Origin: Actinoplanes sp. L3-i22
Lineage (GTDB): Bacteria > Actinomycetota > Actinomycetes > Mycobacteriales > Micromonosporaceae
NCBI RefSeq assembly: GCF_019704555.1
Contig: NZ_AP024745.1
Location: 4,410,501 to 4,474,500, forward strand
Length of the DNA: 64,000 nucleotides
Direction of reading: 5' to 3'
The stretch's first letter is position 1, and each line of letters opens with the position of its first letter. The notes below the pieces were generated by a model. The model saw nothing but the letters and a program-made list of their open reading frames with translations. It searched no databases and was not told the DNA's origin. The position numbers were made by a program, and so were the translations under genes. This document shows, piece after piece, positions 16,757 through 25,788 of the stretch.

Positions 16757-17116
16757 ATGTTCCCCCGACGAACCATCGGACGGCTCGCCTGCGCGCTGGC
16801 CGCCGCCATCCTGATCCTCGGCATGGCCGAACCGGCACACGCCGCGCCGGCACACGCCGCGCCGGGCGTCGTGCTCGCCGTCTACCAGCTGCCGCAGATC
16901 ATCGCCAACATCCGTAACTGGGTGATCGGGATCGCGGCCGCGGTCGCCACCCTGTTCCTGAGCGTCGCCGGCATCCGATACATGCTCGCCAACGGCGACG
17001 CCAGCGAGGTCGAGCGGGCCAAGACCGCGTTTCGCACCGCGCTGCTCGGCTACGCGATCGCGCTGCTCGCACCGGTGTTCCTGGCCGTCCTGCAGGGCCT
17101 GATCGGGGCGCGGTGA
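16757..17116 (+). CDS. VirB2/TrbC-like pilin subunit of a T4SS-like system
   Basis: 119 residues from ATG 16757, with GGGAGG 6 bp upstream. A signal peptide ends near 'PAHAAPAHA-AP', followed by two hydrophobic segments ('WVIGIAAAVATLFLSVAGI' and 'LGYAIALLAPVFLAVLQG') separated by a short polar loop with 'ANGDASEVERAKTAF'. This two-helix hairpin with a processed leader is the layout of VirB2-type pilins and of the small first-gene products of actinobacterial conjugation-like clusters. Stop codon overlaps the next start (TGATG), so it is coupled to the VirB6-like gene. Confidence 0.7.
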   Translation: MFPRRTIGRLACALAAAILILGMAEPAHAAPAHAAPGVVLAVYQLPQIIANIRNWVIGIAAAVATLFLSVAGIRYMLANGDASEVERAKTAFRTALLGYAIALLAPVFLAVLQGLIGAR

Positions 17117-18042
17117 TGGGCGGCGACTGGCTGCTGACCGGCCTGCTCGGCCCGCTGCTGGGCGCGGTGTCGGCGCTGGTGCTCGCCGGGCTGGACCTGG
17201 CCTGGCGGCTGTTGTCGCTGACCGTGCTGGTGGTCCCGGACGTGACCGCCCTGCCGCAGGTCACCGACCTGATGGCGACCTCGCTGGGGGTGGTCGACAC
17301 GTGTTTCGTGCTGGCGTTCGTGTGGACCGGCGTGATGGTGATGAACCGGGAGTGGCTGGCCGCGCAGGCCGGGCTCGGTGAGCTGATCCCGCGCCTGGTG
17401 ATCGCGCTGATCGCGGCGAACAGTGCCCGGCCGATCTGTTCGGCGGTGGTGGGCACGGCCAACGCGCTGACCGTCGCGCTGGCCGGGCGCCGGGGCGCGT
17501 CGCCGGTGCCGCAGTTGCGCACGGCGGTGGCCGCGGCGACCGACGGGCTCTCGGGCAGCCGCCCGGAGGACTTCCTGATCCTGATCATCGCGGCGGTGGT
17601 CGCGGTCCTCGCGGTGCTGCTGGTCGTCCAGTGGATCACCCGGGCCGGGCTGCTGATCCTGCTGGCCGGGATCGCCCCGATTGCGCTGGCGATGCACGCC
17701 ACGATGCAGACCGAGCCGATCGCCAAGCTGTGGTGGCGCGCCGTCCTGGGCATGCCGGCCACCGTGGTGCTGCAGGCGGTCGCGTTGCACACCACGCTGC
17801 AACTGATGCTGGCGCCGGACTCGACGCTGCCGGCGCTGGGGCTGTCGGGCACGCCCGGCGCGGCGATGAACCTGCTGGTCGTCGCGTGTCTGTTGTGGGG
17901 CACGCTGCGGATCCCGGCGCTGATCGCCCGGTACGTGTTGCAGTCGCGGCCCGGCCGGATGCCGGGGCTGCTGCGGTTCGCGGTGATGCAGCAGGTGACC
18001 CGGATGATCCCGCTGCCCGGTCTGGACCGGCGCCGGCGATGA
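17116..18042 (+). CDS. VirB6/TrbL-like polytopic membrane protein
   Basis: 308 residues from ATG 17116 (a GTG three bases earlier is also possible). About six to seven transmembrane helices, including 'LLGPLLGAVSALVLAGLDLA', 'LIIAAVVAVLAVLLVVQW' and 'LLVVACLLWGTLRIPALI', with a cytoplasmic loop before the third pair. This is the topology of the VirB6/TrbL inner-membrane channel component. It follows the pilin gene with overlapping codons. The conserved order pilin, VirB6-like, then PrgI-like, VirB4-like, VirD4-like (found later in this window) supports the call. Confidence 0.7.
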   Translation: MGGDWLLTGLLGPLLGAVSALVLAGLDLAWRLLSLTVLVVPDVTALPQVTDLMATSLGVVDTCFVLAFVWTGVMVMNREWLAAQAGLGELIPRLVIALIAANSARPICSAVVGTANALTVALAGRRGASPVPQLRTAVAAATDGLSGSRPEDFLILIIAAVVAVLAVLLVVQWITRAGLLILLAGIAPIALAMHATMQTEPIAKLWWRAVLGMPATVVLQAVALHTTLQLMLAPDSTLPALGLSGTPGAAMNLLVVACLLWGTLRIPALIARYVLQSRPGRMPGLLRFAVMQQVTRMIPLPGLDRRRR

Positions 18043-18050
18043 CCGCGCGC

Positions 18051-19118
18051 TCATGTGCTGACCAGGTCGGCGACGACGCAGGCGATGTTGTCCGGCGCGC
18101 CCGCGGCGTAGGCGAGCTCGATCAGCCGTTGTGCGGTCGGTTCCGGCGCGCCGGTCTCGGCCAGCGCGGTGTGCAGCTCGCCGCGGCCCACGACCGCGGA
18201 CAGCCCGTCGGAGCACAGCAGATACCGGTCACCGGCCAGGGCGGTGCGCAGCGCCAGGTCGGCCTCGACGGGCCGGCCGCCACCACCGAGCGCCCGGGTG
18301 AGCAGCGCGCGCCGCGGGTGAGCGGCGGCCTGATCGGGGCTGAGCTTGCCGTAGTCGACCTGCTCCTGAACCCAGGTGTGGTCCTGGGTGAGCTGCGCCA
18401 GCTCACCGCCGCGCAGCAGATAGGCGCGGGTGTCGCCGACGTGCACCAGGGCCAGTTGCGAGCCGCGGCGCAGCAGCGCGGTCACGGTGGTGGCCGGCTG
18501 GTCGTCGCCGGCGCCGGTGGCGTGCACCGCGCGATCGAGCTCGTCGACGGTCGCGGCCAGCATCGCGAGCAGCTCGACGGCCGGTTTGTCGGCCAGTTCG
18601 AGCGCCTTGAGCGCGTTCACGGCCGCGGCGCTGGCGGCACCGCCGGCTCCCCGGGTGCCGTCGGCGACGGCCAGCAGCCGGTCGCCGGCGTAGGCGACGT
18701 CCTCGTTGCTGTCCCGCCCGTGGCCGGGTTCGCAGCGCACGGCGTACCGAAAGGTCAGGGTTGGTCTGTTGGCGGACATGGTGGCGCCCTCCCGGGACAG
18801 CTGCTCGACGAGGCGGGTGACGCGGTGCGCGCGGGTCGCGGTGTCGGCGCTGACCTGCTGCCAGAAGGCGGTGACCGCAGTGGCCGCGGCGCCCGGCTCC
18901 AGCTCGCACACCACGCGGATGCTCGCCAGCGGCATGCCGATGCGGCGCAGCGCGGCGATCAGCCGGGCGTGCGCCAACTGCCGCGGCTCGTAGAACCGGT
19001 ACCCGGACTCGGGGTCGACGGCCGCCGGCGCCAGCAGCCCCACCTCGGCATACAGGCGCAACGCCTTGGGTGTCAGCCGCGCCGCCCGGGCGAACGCGCC
19101 GATCGTCAGCAGCTGCAC
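18051..19118 (-). CDS. MerR-family regulator fused to a PP2C-type phosphatase domain
   Basis: 355 residues. N-terminal MerR winged helix: 'LLTIGAFARAARLTPKALRL' and 'YAEVGLLAPAAVDPESGYRF' and 'YEPRQLAHARLIAALRRIGM'. After a short helix (to ~110) comes a PP2C-type Ser/Thr phosphatase domain: 'GRDSNEDVAYAG', 'LLAVADGTRG', 'ALVHVGDTRAYLL', 'LTQDHTW', 'LLCSDGLS' and the final 'APDNIACVVADL', giving the Asp residues for the two metals. One metal-ligand motif reads ADGTRG rather than ADGMGG. It probably senses phosphorylation state or a ligand and controls its own MerR-type promoter at 19161-19191. Convergent with the VirB6-like gene. Confidence 0.85.
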   Translation of the reverse strand: MQLLTIGAFARAARLTPKALRLYAEVGLLAPAAVDPESGYRFYEPRQLAHARLIAALRRIGMPLASIRVVCELEPGAAATAVTAFWQQVSADTATRAHRVTRLVEQLSREGATMSANRPTLTFRYAVRCEPGHGRDSNEDVAYAGDRLLAVADGTRGAGGAASAAAVNALKALELADKPAVELLAMLAATVDELDRAVHATGAGDDQPATTVTALLRRGSQLALVHVGDTRAYLLRGGELAQLTQDHTWVQEQVDYGKLSPDQAAAHPRRALLTRALGGGGRPVEADLALRTALAGDRYLLCSDGLSAVVGRGELHTALAETGAPEPTAQRLIELAYAAGAPDNIACVVADLVST

Positions 19119-19160
19119 GCGGTCATCCTCCTCGCGCCGACCGGGTGGCCGGCACGCACC

Positions 19161-19191
19161 AGCCTGGGGTCTGCCCCAGGGGCAAGGTCAA
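19161..19191 (-). promoter_or_regulatory. MerR-type promoter/operator of the MerR-PP2C gene
   Basis: On the minus strand a -35 box TTGACC (19191-19186) and a -10-like CAGGCT (19166-19161) are separated by 19 bp, the long spacer typical of MerR-regulated promoters. The spacer holds the palindrome TGCCCC-A-GGGGCA (19172-19184 on the plus strand). It lies 42 bp upstream of the gene start, so autoregulation is likely. Confidence 0.65.
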
Positions 19192-19374
19192 GCCGATCGC
19201 AAACGGCCGGCCGCACCGGGCGCGGATCCCGACAGGGGCCTCGAAATGCCCTTTCTGCGGTGGTTGTCTGGGCGGTACGAGGCTGACCAGCTGCAGCGGT
19301 TTCTTTAGATCGGCAGCTGGTTGGCGCCCCGGCTCGAGGCTCCGAGCTGGGTGTGGCCTACGTCATAGTTGAGG

Positions 19375-19393
19375 TTGACCTTGGGTCAGGGTC
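19375..19393 (+). promoter_or_regulatory. MerR-type operator ahead of the serine hydrolase gene
   Basis: TTGACC (19375-19380) overlaps a near-palindrome, GACC-TTGGGTCAG-GGTC (19377-19393), like the dyad in MerR-family promoters. A -10 box at the right 19-bp spacing is not clear. The MerR gene at 20977 lies downstream of the hydrolase and could act here. Confidence 0.4.
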
Positions 19394-19452
19394 GAAGCTC
19401 GCCGCAGCGGCACGACGCCGACCGGGCAGCACGGACTCAAGGAGCAACCAGC

Positions 19453-20970
19453 ATGTCCATCGTCCTTTCCGAGCAGGACAAGAGCACCCTGCGGGCCGCC
19501 GCGTACGGCGCGGTGTCACTGGTGGCCGCCGCTACGGGCTCGCCCCAGAAGGCCGCCACAAATGCCGCGATCGTCCTGAGGTCGGCGACCGGTCTGGTCG
19601 GGCAGGCCTTCGCCACCGGCGCCAAGGACAGCGAGCTGACGGGCAGCACCGTCGCCGAACGGGTACTGCCGGCCCTGACCGCAGCCATGAAGCTGCTCGG
19701 TGCGCGCGCTCCGGCCGAGGCCGGCAACTTTTACGGCGCCGTCGTTCTCGCCATCGAAGCGGCTCAGATCGACCCGGACAACGCCAACACCGTCGCGGCC
19801 GAGATGGCCCGAAAGATCACCGCTGCCCTCGATGCCGGGGTAGCGCCGGCCACTGCTGCCGCCGGGCCGGACCGCCCGGAGTTGCAGAAGGCGATCGAGG
19901 AGATAGTCGATTCCGGGTTCGTCGGGGTCTCGCTGCGCGTGCACGACGAGCGAGGCGAGTGGGTCGGCAGCGCCGGGACGGCCGAGCTGGGCGAGACCGC
20001 GAAGCCGCCGGCCAACGGGTATCACCGCGTCGGCAGCAACACCAAGACGTTCACCGCGACCCTGGTGCTGCAGCTGGTGGCCGAAGGCAGGTTCGGGCTG
20101 GACGACCCGGTCGCCGAGCACCTGAGCGGGTTCGGGCTGGACGAGCGGATCACGGTGCGGATGCTGCTGCAGCACACCAGCGGGATGTTCAACTTCACCG
20201 GCGAGGTCTACGACGACGGGACGATCGCCACCGGGATCCCCATCCCCTACGGGACGACGAGTCAGCAATGGCTGGACAACCGGTTCAAGACCTATCGGCC
20301 GCAGGAACTGGTGGAGCTGGCGTTGGCCAAGCCGGCACGGTTCGAGCCGGGAACGGGCTGGAGCTACTCCAACACCAACTACGTGCTCGCTCGGCTGCTG
20401 ATCGAGAAAGTCACCGGCCGTTCGTACGCCGCGGAGATGCGGCGGCTGATCCTCGGGCCGCTCGGGCTGTCCGGCACCGTGGTGCCCGACGCCTCGCCGG
20501 AGCTTCCCGAGCCGCACGCCCACGCCTACTACCGCCACGCCGCCACGACCGTCGATGTCACCCGCCAGAACCCGTCCTGGGTCTCCACCGGCGGCGACCT
20601 GATCTCGACCACCCAGGACCTGCATACGTTCATCGCCGCGCTGCTGGGTGGCAAGCTCCTGCCGGCACCGCTGCTGAGCGAGATGTGCGCACCGCACCCG
20701 ACCGGCATCCCGAACATGGACTACGGCCTGGGAATATTCGTGGTGACCACGGACCGGGGCGACACCCTCCTGTCCCACAACGGCGCCGCCGTAGGCCACG
20801 CGGCGCTGATGTACAGCACACCCGGCGGACGCAAGACCCTCACCGCCGCGCTGAACTGCGTCGACGACGCCGATCTGTCCATCGGCGCAGCATTCCGCAA
20901 CGCCCAGCAACGGCTCGTCAACGAGGTCTTCGGCGGCGGGCGGGCAGATCCGGGCCAGCCGGCGAGCTGA
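19453..20970 (+). CDS. Serine hydrolase (beta-lactamase fold) with an extra N-terminal helical domain
   Basis: 505 residues. Residues 1-~135 form an Ala-rich helical domain ('TLRAAAYGAVSLVAAATGSP', 'AATNAAIVLRSATGL', 'VAAEMARKITAALDAG') that I know as a separate small actinobacterial protein. Residues ~150-500 are a class C beta-lactamase/esterase-like domain: nucleophile motif S195-N-T-K198, 'WSYSNTNYVLA' with the YxN motif, and 'LSHNGAAVGH' for the HxG motif. No signal peptide is present, so it is probably cytoplasmic, unusual for penicillin-binding-protein-like enzymes. AAGGAG precedes the ATG. The MerR gene follows after 6 bp, forming an operon. The substrate is unknown. Confidence 0.85.
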   Translation: MSIVLSEQDKSTLRAAAYGAVSLVAAATGSPQKAATNAAIVLRSATGLVGQAFATGAKDSELTGSTVAERVLPALTAAMKLLGARAPAEAGNFYGAVVLAIEAAQIDPDNANTVAAEMARKITAALDAGVAPATAAAGPDRPELQKAIEEIVDSGFVGVSLRVHDERGEWVGSAGTAELGETAKPPANGYHRVGSNTKTFTATLVLQLVAEGRFGLDDPVAEHLSGFGLDERITVRMLLQHTSGMFNFTGEVYDDGTIATGIPIPYGTTSQQWLDNRFKTYRPQELVELALAKPARFEPGTGWSYSNTNYVLARLLIEKVTGRSYAAEMRRLILGPLGLSGTVVPDASPELPEPHAHAYYRHAATTVDVTRQNPSWVSTGGDLISTTQDLHTFIAALLGGKLLPAPLLSEMCAPHPTGIPNMDYGLGIFVVTTDRGDTLLSHNGAAVGHAALMYSTPGGRKTLTAALNCVDDADLSIGAAFRNAQQRLVNEVFGGGRADPGQPAS

Positions 20971-20976
20971 GCACCG

Positions 20977-21819
20977 GTGACGGATACGGGAACCGTCACC
21001 ACGCCGAGCCGGCACACAAGGCAGGCTCGGCGGATGCGCAACGGAGTCACGATCGGGCAGGCGGCGGCGTTCGTCGGCGTCACCGTCAAGACAGTGCGGC
21101 ACTACCACAAGCTCCGCCTGGTCGAGGAGCCGGAACGCGACAGCTCCGGCTACCGACGGTACGCATCGGCCGACCTGCTGCGGCTCGTGCAGATCCGGAC
21201 TCTGGCCCAGGCGGGGGTGCCACTGGCCGAGATCAGGCCGATGCTCGACGGCGATGCCGCGCGATTCGCCACCGCGCTCGCCGACGTCGAGCGGCAGCTC
21301 ACCGAACGGATCGACGAGCTGACCGCGCGACGGGACACGCTGCACCGCCTCGCCGACGGCGACCGGACCCTGCTGCCCGACCACGCGGTCGCGCTGCTGC
21401 AGCGAATGCCCGGCCTCGGCTACACCGCGGACGAGGTGGCCGCCACCAGGGACGGCTGGGTTCTGGCCAAGGCCCTGGTCCCGCAAGGCTTCGACGCCTA
21501 CCTCACCTCGTTCGAACACGCCCTGCAGGACACCCAGCTGCTGGCCCTGGCCAGGCGCGCAGCCGACGCCGTGACCTGGGAACCGGACGACCCGCGCATC
21601 GCCGAACTCGCCACCGCCGCGGCCGAGCACTACCTGGCCGACCCCGTGCTGCTGAAGACCGTGACCGGCCTGCAAGCCCGCACCGACGCCGCGGCCCGGT
21701 ACACGCTGATCGCCCACCACGGCGAACAGCAGACGCCCGCCGCAGCGCGCCTGAGCGCGCTCTTCGAAACCAGGCTCCGCGCCGCCGGCATCCGCATCCC
21801 CAGACCAGACCCGCACTGA
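20977..21819 (+). CDS. MerR-family transcriptional regulator
   Basis: 280 residues. HTH 'GVTIGQAAAFVGVTVKTVRH' then 'YHKLRLVEEPERDSSGYRRY' and 'LLRLVQIRTLAQAGVPLAEI', the MerR wing and dimer helix pattern; the C-terminal ~150 residues are a helical effector region of the TipAS-like size without Cys clusters. GTG 20977 is 6 bp after the hydrolase stop; an alternative ATG at 21034 would begin just before the HTH and lose only the basic N-terminal tail. It likely controls the hydrolase operon through the dyad at 19375-19393. Confidence 0.85.
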   Translation: MTDTGTVTTPSRHTRQARRMRNGVTIGQAAAFVGVTVKTVRHYHKLRLVEEPERDSSGYRRYASADLLRLVQIRTLAQAGVPLAEIRPMLDGDAARFATALADVERQLTERIDELTARRDTLHRLADGDRTLLPDHAVALLQRMPGLGYTADEVAATRDGWVLAKALVPQGFDAYLTSFEHALQDTQLLALARRAADAVTWEPDDPRIAELATAAAEHYLADPVLLKTVTGLQARTDAAARYTLIAHHGEQQTPAAARLSALFETRLRAAGIRIPRPDPH

Positions 21820-21992
21820 CCGCGGGTGCCGACCCGGCCCCGCACATGCCGCCCCACGCCCGCTGCGGGACCAACCGGCCGGGCTCGGTGAACGCGCGGA
21901 CCACCCCAACGCCGGCCCGGTGCGCTCGCGCCGCGAAAACCGCACGGTCAAGCGCCGACCTTCGCATGCAGGGAAAGGGTGAGTGATCACCA

Positions 21993-22838
21993 ATGAGTCC
22001 GAAGCGCACCTTGGCTGACGAGCCGTACACGGCGCGGATCCCGGCCGACATCGACACCCCCGACAAGATCGCCTACCACCTGACCGCCCGCCAGCTGGCG
22101 GTTCTCGCGGTCGCCGCGGTCTGCGGCTACGGCCTGTTCACCGCGCTCTCGCGGGCGCTACCGATCCCGGTCGCGGCCGGCGTGCTGATCCCACCGGCCG
22201 GCGCCGCGCTCGCGCTGGCACTGGGCCGCCGCGACGGCCTGCCGCTGGACGGCTGGCTGTGGGCCGGCCTGCGGTATCTGCGGCACCCGAAACGCTCCCG
22301 CCCGCAGCCGGCGATCGCGATCGACGACGACGGCGTGCTCGACACCGGCGCGCACCGGCTCGCCCTGGTCGCCTCGACCACGGTCAACATCGGTCTGCGC
22401 AGCCAGGACGAGCAGACCGCGCTGATCGCCGGGTTCGGCCGCTGGCTCAACAGCCTGTCCGCGCCGGTGCAGATCGTCGTCTCGACCCGCCGGGTCGACC
22501 TGTCCCGGCAGGCCCAGCGGGTCAGCGACACCGCGCGCACGATCACCGATCCGGGTCTGGCCGCGCTCGCCGGCGACTACGCCGCGTTCCTGGGCCAGTT
22601 GGCGCAGCAGCGCGATCCGCTGTGGCGCACCGTGACGATCGCCCATCCGGGCCCGCGGGCGCTGCGCGACGCCGAACACACCGCGACCGCGCTGGCCACC
22701 CTCGGCGCGAGCACCGCGGTCCTCGACGGCGGCGCCGCGCTCGCGGTGCTGACCTGCGCGATCGACCCGTTCACCCCGGCCGACACCGGCTGGCCCCGAG
22801 CGATCCCCAGCCGTGCGATCACCGGAGAAAAACCATGA
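21993..22838 (+). CDS. PrgI-like T4SS-associated membrane protein
   Basis: 281 residues. N-terminus 'ARIPADIDTPDKIAYHLTAR' and two transmembrane segments ('LAVLAVAAVCGYGLF' and 'VAAGVLIPPAGAALALALG') match PrgI-type proteins of Gram-positive conjugation systems, followed by a ~170-residue soluble domain with 'SRRVDLSRQAQR'-like strands. It likely sits between the channel and the VirB4-like ATPase. The final ATGA overlaps the next gene, so the two are coupled. Third component of the cluster, after a 3.9-kb interruption by the PP2C and hydrolase genes. Confidence 0.75.
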   Translation: MSPKRTLADEPYTARIPADIDTPDKIAYHLTARQLAVLAVAAVCGYGLFTALSRALPIPVAAGVLIPPAGAALALALGRRDGLPLDGWLWAGLRYLRHPKRSRPQPAIAIDDDGVLDTGAHRLALVASTTVNIGLRSQDEQTALIAGFGRWLNSLSAPVQIVVSTRRVDLSRQAQRVSDTARTITDPGLAALAGDYAAFLGQLAQQRDPLWRTVTIAHPGPRALRDAEHTATALATLGASTAVLDGGAALAVLTCAIDPFTPADTGWPRAIPSRAITGEKP

Positions 22839-24571
22839 AAAAATCAACGGCCTGCGACGGTACGGGCGTGAACCCGCTGCCCGCCCCGGCCGCGATCACC
22901 ACGCACCCGGATCACGTCCAGGTCGCCGACGGCTACACCGCCACCCTGATCGTCACCGGCTACCCGGCGCAGGTCGGCCCGGCCTGGCTGGAACCCCTGC
23001 TGTCCTGGCCCGGCCGCCTGGACGTGGTGCTGTTCATCGACCCGCTGTCCGCACCGGCCGCCGCGACCCGGCTGCGCCGCCAGCGCGCCCGCCTGGAATC
23101 GAGCCGGCTCAGCGACGCCGGCCGTGGCCGGGTCAGCGATCCGCTCACCGACGCGGCCGCCGACGACGCCGCCGAACTCGCCGACCGGGTCGCCCGCGGC
23201 GAGTCCAAACTGTTCCGGGTCGGGCTGTACCTGTGCGTGACCGCATCCACCCCGCCGGAGCTGCGCGAAGCCCTCGCGCAGGTGCGCGCCACCGCCGCCG
23301 CCGTACTGCTGGACACCCAGCCGGCGACCTGGCGGCAGCTGGCGGGCTGGCAGTGCGGCCTGCCGCTGGCCACCGACGGCCTGCGGATGCGCCGGGTGAT
23401 GGACACCGGCGCGCTGGCCGCCGCGTTCCCCCTGGCCGGCGCGGACCTGCCGGCGCCGCTGCCCGGCCGGCCGGGCCCGTCCGGCGGCGTGCTCTACGGA
23501 CTCAACCGGGCCTCGCACGGCGTGGTCTGGTGGGATCGCTGGTCGCAGGACAACGCCAACGGGGTGGTGCTGGCCCGCAGCGGCAGCGGCAAGTCGTACT
23601 TCGTCAAACTCGAGATCCTGCGCTCGCTCGCCGACGGCGTGCACATCGCGGTCATCGACCCGGAGAACGAATACCTGCGCCTGGCCCAGGCGGTCGGCGG
23701 TGCAGGCATCGTGCTCGGCGCCGGCGGGGTGCGCCTGAACCCGCTGGACATTCCGGCCACCGACCGCCGCGATCAGGCCCGGACCCGGCGCGCACTGTTC
23801 CTGCACACCCTGGTCGCGGTGCTGCTCGGCGAGCAGCCACCCCCGGCGGAACGGGCGGCGCTGGACCGGGCGGTCGTCGACGCCTACGAGCGCGCCGGGA
23901 TCAGCACCGACCCGGGCACCTGGCATCGCCCGGCACCGCTGCTGCGCGACGTCACCGCCGCCATGAGCCGCCAGCACGGCACGGCCGGGGAGAACCTGGC
24001 GGCCCGGCTGAGCCCGTGGACGCACGGCTCGTTCCGCGAACTGTTCGACGGGCCGACCAGCACCGTGCCGGCCGGACAGCTGGTCTGCTGGTCGACCCGG
24101 GCGCTGGCCGACGAGCTGCGCCCGGCCGCCATGCTGCTGGCCCTGGACGCGATCTGGCGCGACGTCGACAACCCGCTCGACGATCCGCCGCGCCGGCTGG
24201 TGGTCGTCGACGAGGCGTGGACGCTGATGCAGCACAGCGACGGCGCACGCTTCCTGGCCCGGCTGGCCAAACAGGCCCGCAAACGCCGTGCCGGTCTGCT
24301 GATCGCCTCCCAGGACGTGCTCGACGTGCTGGGCAGCGACCTGGGCCAGATCGTCATCGCGAACGCGGCCACCCAGGTCCTGCTGCGCCAGGCACCCCAG
24401 TCGATCGACCTGGTCACCACGGCGTTCGCACTCAGCGCCGGCGAGGCCCGCACCCTGCTGACCGCACGCCGCGGCGAGGCCCTGCTGCTCTCGGGCACCC
24501 ACCGCGTCGGCTTCCAGGTGGTCGCCGCCCCCACCGAACACCGCCTCTGCACCGGCGACCACGACCGTTGA
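22835..24571 (+). CDS. VirB4/TraC-like T4SS ATPase
   Basis: 578 residues from ATG 22835, which overlaps the preceding stop (ATGA). Walker A 'ARSGSGKSYFVKLE' with GSGKS at residues 250-254, Walker B 'RRLVVVDEAWTLM', and the family's 'KQARKRRAGLLIASQDVLDV' and C-terminal 'LLLSGTHRVGFQV' segments. The N-terminal ~230 residues form the VirB4 N-domain. The enzyme powers substrate transport and pilus assembly at the inner membrane. Length is typical of short actinobacterial VirB4 homologues. Confidence 0.85.
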   Translation: MKKSTACDGTGVNPLPAPAAITTHPDHVQVADGYTATLIVTGYPAQVGPAWLEPLLSWPGRLDVVLFIDPLSAPAAATRLRRQRARLESSRLSDAGRGRVSDPLTDAAADDAAELADRVARGESKLFRVGLYLCVTASTPPELREALAQVRATAAAVLLDTQPATWRQLAGWQCGLPLATDGLRMRRVMDTGALAAAFPLAGADLPAPLPGRPGPSGGVLYGLNRASHGVVWWDRWSQDNANGVVLARSGSGKSYFVKLEILRSLADGVHIAVIDPENEYLRLAQAVGGAGIVLGAGGVRLNPLDIPATDRRDQARTRRALFLHTLVAVLLGEQPPPAERAALDRAVVDAYERAGISTDPGTWHRPAPLLRDVTAAMSRQHGTAGENLAARLSPWTHGSFRELFDGPTSTVPAGQLVCWSTRALADELRPAAMLLALDAIWRDVDNPLDDPPRRLVVVDEAWTLMQHSDGARFLARLAKQARKRRAGLLIASQDVLDVLGSDLGQIVIANAATQVLLRQAPQSIDLVTTAFALSAGEARTLLTARRGEALLLSGTHRVGFQVVAAPTEHRLCTGDHDR

Positions 24572-24636
24572 CCGTGACCGTCCACCGGGGCTGGGCGGCC
24601 TTCGTTCGGGGCCGGACAGCTACAACGACGACGGAA

Positions 24637-25788
24637 CTATCGGCCGCGGCCAGCGGAGGGGATGGGAATGGCGGGGCTGAGCCCGATCACGACCGTCAGG
24701 AGCAGTCCTGGCAGGACCGGCGTCGAGGCCAGCACGGGAACCGAGGTCGCCGCCAGCAGCGCGGCAATCCCTCGGGCCGGCGCCGTCCGCCCGGTCATGA
24801 CCCGCTCGTACCATCCCGTGGCGGCCAGATGGACAGCGAGGCCGCCGCCGAGCGTGACAGCGCCGAAGGCACCGAGCGCGGCGGTTGCCTCGGCTTCGTG
24901 CATCGCCGTTGCCAGGCCGACGGCGACGATCAGAATGCCGCCGACGATGCCGGCGTGCAGGTAGGTGCCGACGGTGGCCAGGGAGGTCCGGCTCTCGCCG
25001 GCCCGGTCGGCCACCGCGCGTTGGGCCGCCCCCGCGAGGCGGGAGAAGTAGTTCCACCACATGGCCACGGACAGCCCGACGGCGAGCAGTGCCGCGGTCA
25101 AGACGCCCGCGTCGAGGTGGTGCGAGCGCGTACCGGAGCCGATCGAGATGATGGACTCGCCCAGGGCCAGGATCACGACGAGCTGGTGGCGCTCGGCGAA
25201 ATGGGCAGCGGACGGTAGCCGCCAGGCACCGCCACGCGAGGTCAGTCGGATGGTCACCCCCTCGACCACCACTGCGGCGAGCCACAGCACGAGCTGCGGC
25301 GTGCCGGCGAGGAAGGCGCCGGCAAGCAGCGCCGCGGACACCGGGAGCATCGTGGCGCCCATGGTGCGCAGAACCTGCCGACGGAGCCGGGCGTCGGCGC
25401 CGGCTGCGACCAGCGTGACCACGGTGTAGACGACGGAGACCGCGATGAAGCCCACGGCGAAGATCAACGGTCCGGCGAGTCCGTGGAACGCCTCCGGAAT
25501 GGCCAGGGCCAGCACGAAGACCAGCACGACCGCTGCCAGTGTCCCGAGCCTGCCGATGCCCCGACCGACGTGCACCTGATTCGCCAGCCAGGCGTAGGAC
25601 GCCCACGACCACCACAGGACGCCGAAGACCGCCAGGGCCCGCAGCACGCCGAGCAGGTTCGCGTTCTCCACCGCCAGGTGGGTGACCTCGGTGAACGCGA
25701 ACACGTAGACCACGTCGAGGAACAGTTCGAGCGGGGTGACCCGGTGTTCCTCCGAGATCGCCGGCGTCGAGGCTGATGTCGTCTGCAT
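24637..25788 (-). CDS. ltrA: LtrA-family low temperature requirement membrane protein
   Basis: 383 residues with about ten transmembrane helices. Family marks: 'VTPLELFLDVVYVFAFTEVT' near the N-terminus and 'FAERHQLVVILALGESIISI' in the middle. LtrA-like proteins are polytopic proteins of unknown biochemical role first linked to growth at low temperature in Listeria. ATG 25788 was chosen because family homology begins just after it; longer in-frame starts add unsupported sequence. Convergent with the VirB4-like gene, 65 bp between the stops. Confidence 0.9.
   Translation of the reverse strand: MQTTSASTPAISEEHRVTPLELFLDVVYVFAFTEVTHLAVENANLLGVLRALAVFGVLWWSWASYAWLANQVHVGRGIGRLGTLAAVVLVFVLALAIPEAFHGLAGPLIFAVGFIAVSVVYTVVTLVAAGADARLRRQVLRTMGATMLPVSAALLAGAFLAGTPQLVLWLAAVVVEGVTIRLTSRGGAWRLPSAAHFAERHQLVVILALGESIISIGSGTRSHHLDAGVLTAALLAVGLSVAMWWNYFSRLAGAAQRAVADRAGESRTSLATVGTYLHAGIVGGILIVAVGLATAMHEAEATAALGAFGAVTLGGGLAVHLAATGWYERVMTGRTAPARGIAALLAATSVPVLASTPVLPGLLLTVVIGLSPAIPIPSAGRGR

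Larger units (their letters stand above)
19119..19452. other. Divergent promoter region
   Basis: 334 bp between the MerR-PP2C gene (minus) and the serine hydrolase gene (plus). Apart from the two MerR-type operators listed separately, no gene or repeat is seen. The ribosome binding site of the hydrolase gene is AAGGAGC, 8 bp before its ATG. Confidence 0.6.

Noticed and set aside
19353..21986. Long plus-strand frame across the hydrolase and MerR genes
   Set aside because: Shadow frame caused by high GC; the true products are in another frame with motifs and ribosome binding sites.
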